Positions 60,201 to 64,000 of a DNA stretch of 64,000 nt are shown here, one piece after another. This stretch comes from Plecoglossus altivelis (taxonomy: Eukaryota > Chordata > Actinopteri > Osmeriformes > Plecoglossidae). Under the pieces are notes generated by a model. The model ran no database searches. It was not told the origin of the DNA and worked only from the letters and a program-made list of their open reading frames with translations. How positions within the stretch are numbered: the stretch's first letter is position 1; each line of letters opens with the position of its first letter. The DNA lies in NCBI GenBank assembly GCA_036571765.1, contig BROE01000003.1, forward strand, positions 13,268,552 through 13,332,551. The letters run 5' to 3'. The translations under genes and the position numbers were made by a program.

Positions 60201-60723
60201 ACCGCTCCTTCAGGCAGCTCTTCTGCTGCTGCTTATTCAAGTGAACGCCTGGAAAAACCTGTCTTGTTATCGAAGCCAGTGATGAACCGTGCCTCCATGT
60301 TCCCCTCCTAATCCATCTTCTTCTCCATCCCACCGTGTCAGGAGGAGCCCTGTGACACCCCCTCCTCATCGGGCAGACTTCCGGGCCGTCCCCCCGGTCT
60401 ACGTCCAGGCCGTACAGTCTTCCCCCCGTCCCCCGGCGACCCCCCAGCCGCAACCTCCTTCCCACCACTCCGTCTCCCATCCCCCGTCCTCCACCCCACA
60501 GCCTCGGCCCCACACCCACTGGCCCCACTCCGGGCCCCCCGGCTGGCATCCTCCTCGATCGTCTTCTTCCCCCCCGCCCCAGCGCTCGCCGGGGGAGACC
60601 ATGGATCTGAAGAGGAAGCTGTACGACATCTTCCCTGACCAGAAGCAGCGCATCGACAGGATCCTGACAGACAACCCTTACATGAGGGACTTGAACGCAC
60701 TGTCGGGCCTGCTGTTGGGCTGA
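54017..60723 (+). CDS. n4bp1: NEDD4-binding protein 1 (N4BP1), seven coding exons, complete
   Basis: Joining 54017-54367, 55495-57200, 58517-58647, 58731-58827, 59247-59354, 59896-59997 and 60342-60723 gives 2877 bases, 958 residues plus stop. Every junction is GT-AG and phase-consistent. The product reads as N4BP1 (human about 896 aa): N-terminal KH-like region (about 55-260), a KRRS basic/serine motif (329-333), UBA-like segment (about 412-455), NYN/PIN ribonuclease domain (about 674-830) and C-terminal CoCUN-type segment (about 915-958). The acidic set expected from ZC3H12A relatives is present: D679 and N682 in VIDGSNV, D760/D761, D779 and D783. Family knowledge: N4BP1 is an RNA-degrading, NEMO-binding suppressor of NF-kappa-B and cytokine output, and a partner of the E3 ligases NEDD4 and ITCH. 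An in-frame stop at 54008 limits the start to Met1, Met17 (54065) or Met26 (54092). The family DEFT motif is at 55-58 here but near residue 8 in human, so a later start is plausible. Confidence 0.95.
54368..55494 (+). other. n4bp1: n4bp1 intron 1
   Basis: This 1127-bp phase-0 intron is unique, rather AT-rich sequence without long repeats, and ends in (TTG)n then ACAG. The contrast with the repeat-packed upstream DNA is marked. I see no other feature in it. Confidence 0.85.
55495..57200 (+). CDS. n4bp1: n4bp1 coding exon 2, large central exon (residues 118-686)
   Basis: The acceptor is ACAG at 55491-55494 and the donor GTGAGT at 57201. The exon opens with EYLKGLCDPEL and DMHCIFAGA, close to human EYIKGICEPEL and DMHCIFVGA, so it carries most of the KH-like region. 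The middle is low-complexity and Ser/Arg/Glu-rich, with KRRS at 329-333 and two SUMO-interaction-like motifs: I392-V393-L394 before DSD, and V548-I549-T550-I551 before EDED. The UBA-like segment LVNFFRTMGY begins at L414. The exon ends within the catalytic motif VIDGSNVAM (I676 to M685), so the ribonuclease domain is split by intron 2. The exon is GC-rich with strong G/C third-position bias, unlike the surrounding DNA. Confidence 0.95.
57201..58516 (+). other. n4bp1: n4bp1 intron 2, with a (CA)n tract at the donor
   Basis: This 1316-bp intron begins GTGAGTTA and runs straight into about 20 CA units at 57208-57247. The first codon read through is TGA, so retention would end the protein just after VIDGSNVAMA. 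The remainder is unique, with a short CT block near 57625-57650 and a triplicated AGGTGTGGGC at about 57951-57978. Confidence 0.85.
58517..58647 (+). CDS. n4bp1: n4bp1 coding exon 3 (NYN domain, residues 686-730)
   Basis: Acceptor GCGCAG at 58511-58516, donor GTCAGT at 58648. It completes A686 and encodes HGLHRFFSCRGIAIAVEAFW and FVPQWR (716-721), near-identical to human N4BP1 (HGLKKFFSCRGIAIAVEYFW; FVPQWR). It ends after the first base of E730. Confidence 0.95.
58648..58730 (+). other. n4bp1: n4bp1 intron 3, an 83-bp mini-intron made mostly of (TG)n
   Basis: The donor GTCAGT is followed by TG/CG repeats over 58656-58701, then a good branch-point candidate (CTAAC near 58704) and a pyrimidine-rich acceptor. 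Only about 35 bases are not repeat. Confidence 0.88.
58731..58827 (+). CDS. n4bp1: n4bp1 coding exon 4 (NYN domain, residues 730-762)
   Basis: Acceptor CTGCAG ends at 58730 and the donor GTACAC begins at 58828. It encodes EQHFLNQLEDL and ISSHDDR, matching human EQHFLTQLQEL and IASHDDR. D760 and D761 are the second pair of catalytic acids by analogy with ZC3H12A. At 97 bases the exon is not a multiple of three, so skipping it would shift the frame and remove the rest of the ribonuclease domain. Confidence 0.95.
59247..59354 (+). CDS. n4bp1: n4bp1 coding exon 5 (NYN domain, residues 762-798)
   Basis: Acceptor CTGCAG ends at 59246 and donor GTGACC starts at 59355. It encodes FLLHLAEKTGGIIVTNDN and RDFVN. 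The human segment is FLLHLADKTGGIIVTNDN. D779 and D783 supply the third acidic pair of the PIN-like active site. The exon is 108 bases, so skipping it would be in frame but would remove these residues. Confidence 0.95.
59600..59868 (+). repeat. 14-bp minisatellite in n4bp1 intron 5
   Basis: About 18 copies of CAGTACCACTGTCC and variants; the core recurs at 59656, 59670, 59684, 59698 and 59712. Because 14 is not a multiple of three, the array is open in several frames on both strands, which explains the long spurious frames here. It ends about 25 bp before the exon 6 acceptor. Confidence 0.9.
59896..59997 (+). CDS. n4bp1: n4bp1 coding exon 6 (end of NYN domain, residues 798-832)
   Basis: Acceptor TCTCTAG ends at 59895 and donor GTAGGG begins at 59998. 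It encodes RLLQFTFVEDLFMIPDDPLG followed by GPHLEVFL. The PDDPLG motif and following residues match both N4BP1 and the ZC3H12 family. The acceptor lies only about 25 bases after a 14-bp minisatellite. Confidence 0.94.
60342..60723 (+). CDS. n4bp1: n4bp1 terminal coding exon 7 (Pro-rich region and CoCUN, residues 832-958)
   Basis: Acceptor GTGTCAG ends at 60341 and the TGA is at 60721-60723. The first 80 or so residues are rich in Pro, Ser and His and contain PPVY at 849-852 (60391-60402), a classical WW-domain ligand as expected of a NEDD4/ITCH partner. The last 40 residues are conserved: an acidic-basic helix containing YDIFPDQKQRIDRIL, then NPYMRDLNALS, aligning with human IDQILVAHPYMKDLNALS. 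This is the CoCUN segment reported to bind ubiquitin-like modifiers. Confidence 0.94.
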
Positions 60724-60726
60724 AGA

Positions 60727-60763
<37 letters not shown>

Positions 60764-60846
60764 CAAGCCCAGATGGCTGTCAATCCACAACAGAGCCAAA
60801 GGAGACGTCATTGTGCTTTTTTTAAAAAGAGTTGTCATTGTTTTTG

Positions 60847-60852
60847 ATTAAA
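60847..60852 (+). terminator. Weak proximal poly(A) signal (ATTAAA)
   Basis: ATTAAA 124 bp after the stop codon, within TTTTTGATTAAAG. It could give a short 3' UTR lacking the Pumilio-type site. Confidence 0.25.
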
Positions 60853-61223
60853 GACCAGATTAGAAGCATCAGTTCAGTTACTTTGTTTGGAAGTTCACCC
60901 TCTCAGATCCTCCTCTCTCCTCAAAGCTCAACACTAGTGTCAATCGAACATTATCAGCCACAAGCACAAACTGCACTTCTCACACGTCTCACTTTATTTG
61001 GCATATTGAGGGAAGAAAAAAAAATGACCTCGGAAGACCACCAGCTGTCCAGAGGCACATTTAATATGCACTTGGTTTTTGATGAAGATAATCCTTTCCC
61101 CTCCAATTAGCTGTGCACAACATCTCTCCAGTTTTCTGATTGAAATCGCTATTGCTGATGGAAATTCCCTTCGCTTTCTTGTTGTATTATATTTACTGTT
61201 TTTATCCAATGGTTTGGGTTTTT

Positions 61224-61231
61224 TGTAAATA
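61224..61231 (+). promoter_or_regulatory. Pumilio-type element in the 3' UTR
   Basis: TGTAAATA matches the UGUANAUA Pumilio recognition element. It is present only in transcripts using the intermediate or distal poly(A) sites. Confidence 0.35.
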
Positions 61232-62334
61232 CTGTGAACGTTTCTGGCCATTGTTCAGATATGTTATTTTTTGTGAACAGTCACATCAGTCTGTATAGGG
61301 GTATTTGTTGTGCATGATGGATATACATTCATTTGTTATGACCTGCCTGCCTTTTTACTCCAGTGTGTGAAATGTACACATTTACCAACAGTTACACAAC
61401 ATCCTCTATTAGCTATAGCACATACACACAGTATGTCAAGTACACTAAAACTTTAAAGTGGGATTATGTATAGATTGTGTTGGATTCCAGATGATTTTGT
61501 ACACTGATTTGTCATAGTACATTACTATGGAGTTGACCTAGTGTTGAGTATGTTCTTGGCTGCCTGAAAGACCTCCAATCTCCCCGGTGATTCAGAATCC
61601 AATTTTAAAATGCCAAGACCTAACTATCCAGTGTTACTCAACTAGCTGCAGGAACTATTTGTACTGTCTCTTGTGCAATGCAATCTCTCTTTTATGCACA
61701 TACGGTAAACAAACCAACTCGTGGTTGAACCAGCATGGCCACTAGAGGGCAGTATACACCTAGCTAAACTAACCCTACGCAGCGTGATTGATTGGACCTC
61801 CTTTCGGCTTCAGAACCTCCTTAATTTAGACTGTTCAATACGGTGACTGCACAGAAAATCGCCGTTTAGGTATTTTTGTAAACAACCAATATAACTTTTT
61901 TGTGCTCTGATTGGTTTTATTTATCCACTGTTATCTTTCAGGAGGCCCTTGGCCTTTCCACCTGTTGATAATGCCCCGTGATTTGAAAATGAAGAGTTAG
62001 GCCAACTCAGATTTCAGACTCGTTGCTTTTGCGATTTGGTCTGACGATCAGGCCTGGTCAAGATGATCCGCTGGAGTTCAAACTAATCATCTGAACGTGT
62101 AAGAAAAGTCATATAAATTACCTTGAACATGGCTGTGGGTGTTGGTGCGAGATGTGGTGGTTGAGTGTTGATCTACTGTAGCCATCTTCACCATTAGACC
62201 GGTGTCATTAGACGTTTGCGTAATGCGTTAATGCGCAGTTGAACAAGTGTACCTACTAAAGTTGCCGCGGAGTGTATATGGGGGAGATTTCTAAATAGTT
62301 TTTGCTACGTAACGCACAGAGGCAAATAAACTGT

Positions 62335-62340
62335 ACAATT
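62335..62340 (+). terminator. Poly(A) signal (AATAAA), intermediate
   Basis: AATAAA about 1.6 kb after the stop codon, followed within 60 bases by T/G-rich sequence. A plausible site for n4bp1 3' ends. Confidence 0.4.
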
Positions 62341-62900
62341 ATCGCGGACATACAAATTTGTATCTTGCTCTCTGGTGATGAGAAGTCACTGTGCTGTATC
62401 CTTACTGTAAAATCCATTCTCTTTTTGGAGATGTGTATCAGTCTGGTAAAGGAGTGAGGTCACGTTTCAGTTTTGGATGCATCTTAATAGTCTACAGTGG
62501 TTATCTTACCTCCCATTTCCTGTCGTTCTTTTGCACGTATATGACTGATTTCAACACGTGAAAGTGGATGCCTAGCAGGTGTTTGCTGGACTAAAACCTG
62601 TCGTGTGATATTTAATCCGTTTACAGTCGGTATAAACAATGGGATATGTGTGTGGGAACACGTCAAAGTATTTTGGTCCTGCCCCTCTTCTTCACAAAAT
62701 AGTGTCTCTTTTCTCTTCATTTTATGATCAAATGGATGTGACTATATGGTTTACATGGCTTTTTCTTTTCCAGGTTTCTCCGAGGTGGAGACTGAATGGT
62801 GTACAGTTGAATTGTGGGTATCTCACAGTCTGCTGACTGACTTGACTCACTGACTGACTGACTGACAGGGTGGAAATATTTCTGCTGGCTGGTTCACGTC

Positions 62901-62906
62901 AATAAA
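62901..62906 (+). terminator. Poly(A) signal (AATAAA), distal
   Basis: AATAAAAAAC about 2.2 kb after the stop, followed by GTGTTGT and TTTGTTTTT downstream elements. Probably the main distal n4bp1 3' end. Confidence 0.5.
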
Positions 62907-62925
62907 AAACCACGTGTTGTCATAA

Positions 62926-63717
62926 ACAAGACCCTGCCCTTTGTTTTTACTTGACATACAAGTGACTTTGCTCCACTGTCACCCCACACCAGAGATACAG
63001 CCTGAAGAATCCCCATGCATTCAGAGGTTCCAGGGAATGTTTTTAATGAGGAAAGAGACACACTGAGACGTGGTAGATGGCGAGGACAGGAGCTGAAGCA
63101 GGCAACAGATTGTATCTTGAGCAGTCATAGACAGTTCTACTCGGTTGAGAGGTCATGAATGGTACCTCCTGTTTTGAGTGAATGGGGTATATAGGGTCTT
63201 TCCAGATATTTCCAAGGAAGCCCTAATCCCTAAGCTATGGCACACCAGCAGACAGGAACGTTTCCAAATGCACTGACCTCATCCGTTGATTGAAGGATAC
63301 TCGTACTAGCAGTCACTCCAAGGAGTCCAATGTAACCATTGTAGTGTCGGTGCTTCTGAAGACGTCTAAAGATTCTCTTACTGAGATTCAAACAATAGGA
63401 TCAGAATATTTTATTTTGCGCTCTCAGATTGCCTGTGCAATGAAGGGTGTACAATCAAGAAAATGTATTGTTACATGTTGTTTTGATCAAACAGCATTGT
63501 ATTGGGAATCTCCCTGAGGAGAAAGATCACATTTCACTCTCTCTCTCCCTCTCTCCCTCTCTCCCCATCCTCCTTTTCTCTCCTGCATGTTGTTCTGCGC
63601 AGAGAGGAATGTTCAAATTCCATCAACATTCCGGAACAGCTCAACATTCTCTGGGGTTCTGCTCTCCCCACAATACCCCCTCCTCTGCCTCTCTTATTCC
63701 ACAACAGACCCCCCCCC

Positions 63718-63750
<33 letters not shown>

Positions 63751-64000
63751 CCCACCCCCCCAACCCTCTCGTTTTCTCTTTCTGTCCCCTTTCCGTCTTT
63801 TGGTTCTCTCGCCAATCTGTTTTTCACCCACTTTTTCACCTCCACTTCTTTTCTTCTCTTGCACTTAGTTCCATTAACTTCCACGGCCGTATTGCCCTAT
63901 CTCTCCCTCTTCCTCACCTTCCACCTTCTCCCACCCTGAATCCCCCCTCTCTTTGTCCTCCACCCGACTCTATTATTCCCTCTCCCACACGCTCCCTGTA
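62926..64000. other. Downstream intergenic sequence
   Basis: Unique sequence to about 63,530, then a pyrimidine-rich stretch with a C run and (CA)n at 63709-63748. No exon-like segment is recognised. In mammals SIAH1 lies beyond this end of N4BP1, but nothing of it is in the window. Confidence 0.6.

Larger units (their letters stand above)
60724..62925 (+). other. n4bp1: Probable n4bp1 3' UTR
   Basis: Unique sequence from the stop codon to the last strong poly(A) signal, with no coding frame of note. It contains (CA)16 at 60728-60760, a Pumilio-type TGTAAATA at 61224-61231, a (CTGA)n tract near 62838-62868, and three possible poly(A) signals. The extent is inferred from the signals. Confidence 0.6.

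Noticed and set aside
1..64000. Tc1-like or other transposons, SINEs and tRNA genes
   Set aside because: I saw no transposase fragments, terminal inverted repeats, tRNA-derived heads or cloverleaf boxes; a RepeatMasker run with a fish library would be the decisive test.

Overview
The window is vertebrate nuclear DNA, almost certainly from a ray-finned fish. The evidence is a seven-exon gene with GT-AG introns whose spliced product reads clearly as an N4BP1 (NEDD4-binding protein 1) orthologue, the very dense (CA)n/(TG)n, (GA)n/(CT)n and minisatellite content, and the absence of bacterial-type gene packing. I cannot name the species from sequence alone.

Region 1 to about 53.8 kb holds no protein-coding gene that I can recognise. 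It is a patchwork of short unique stretches and tandem repeats: dinucleotide tracts, polypurine/polypyrimidine blocks, G and C homopolymers of 25-34 bases, and at least eleven minisatellites with unit lengths of 14-70 bp (one of the eleven lies inside n4bp1). Nearly all open frames here are by-products of these repeats. Three stretches (about 3.3-3.6, 27.18-27.56 and 40.6-41.65 kb) keep CpG near the random expectation and stand out as orphan CpG islands or, for the last, possibly low-quality gap fill. A 97-base N gap at 18,940-19,036 is flanked by two noisy copies of one sequence, which looks like an assembly false duplication. In mammals the region 5' of N4BP1 is a long gene-poor interval towards CBLN1, and the layout here fits that, but synteny is not tested.

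Region 53.8-62.9 kb is the n4bp1 gene on the + strand. A consensus kappa-B site with an adjacent CRE/ATF-like site lies about 150 bp upstream of the first in-frame ATG, followed by two short uORFs. Coding exons are 54017-54367, 55495-57200, 58517-58647, 58731-58827, 59247-59354, 59896-59997 and 60342-60723, with all phases agreeing, giving 958 residues: N-terminal KH-like region, UBA-like segment, NYN/PIN ribonuclease domain with its full acidic set, a proline-rich stretch containing PPVY, and a C-terminal CoCUN-type segment. The likely 3' UTR runs to a poly(A) signal near 62.9 kb.

From 62.9 to 64 kb there is unique sequence followed by a CT-rich, poly-C and CA tract. I see no unfamiliar multi-gene system. 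The points most worth following up are the kappa-B/CRE pair upstream of a known NF-kappa-B suppressor, the repeat-laden introns that split its catalytic domain, the orphan CpG islands, and the gap-flanking duplication.
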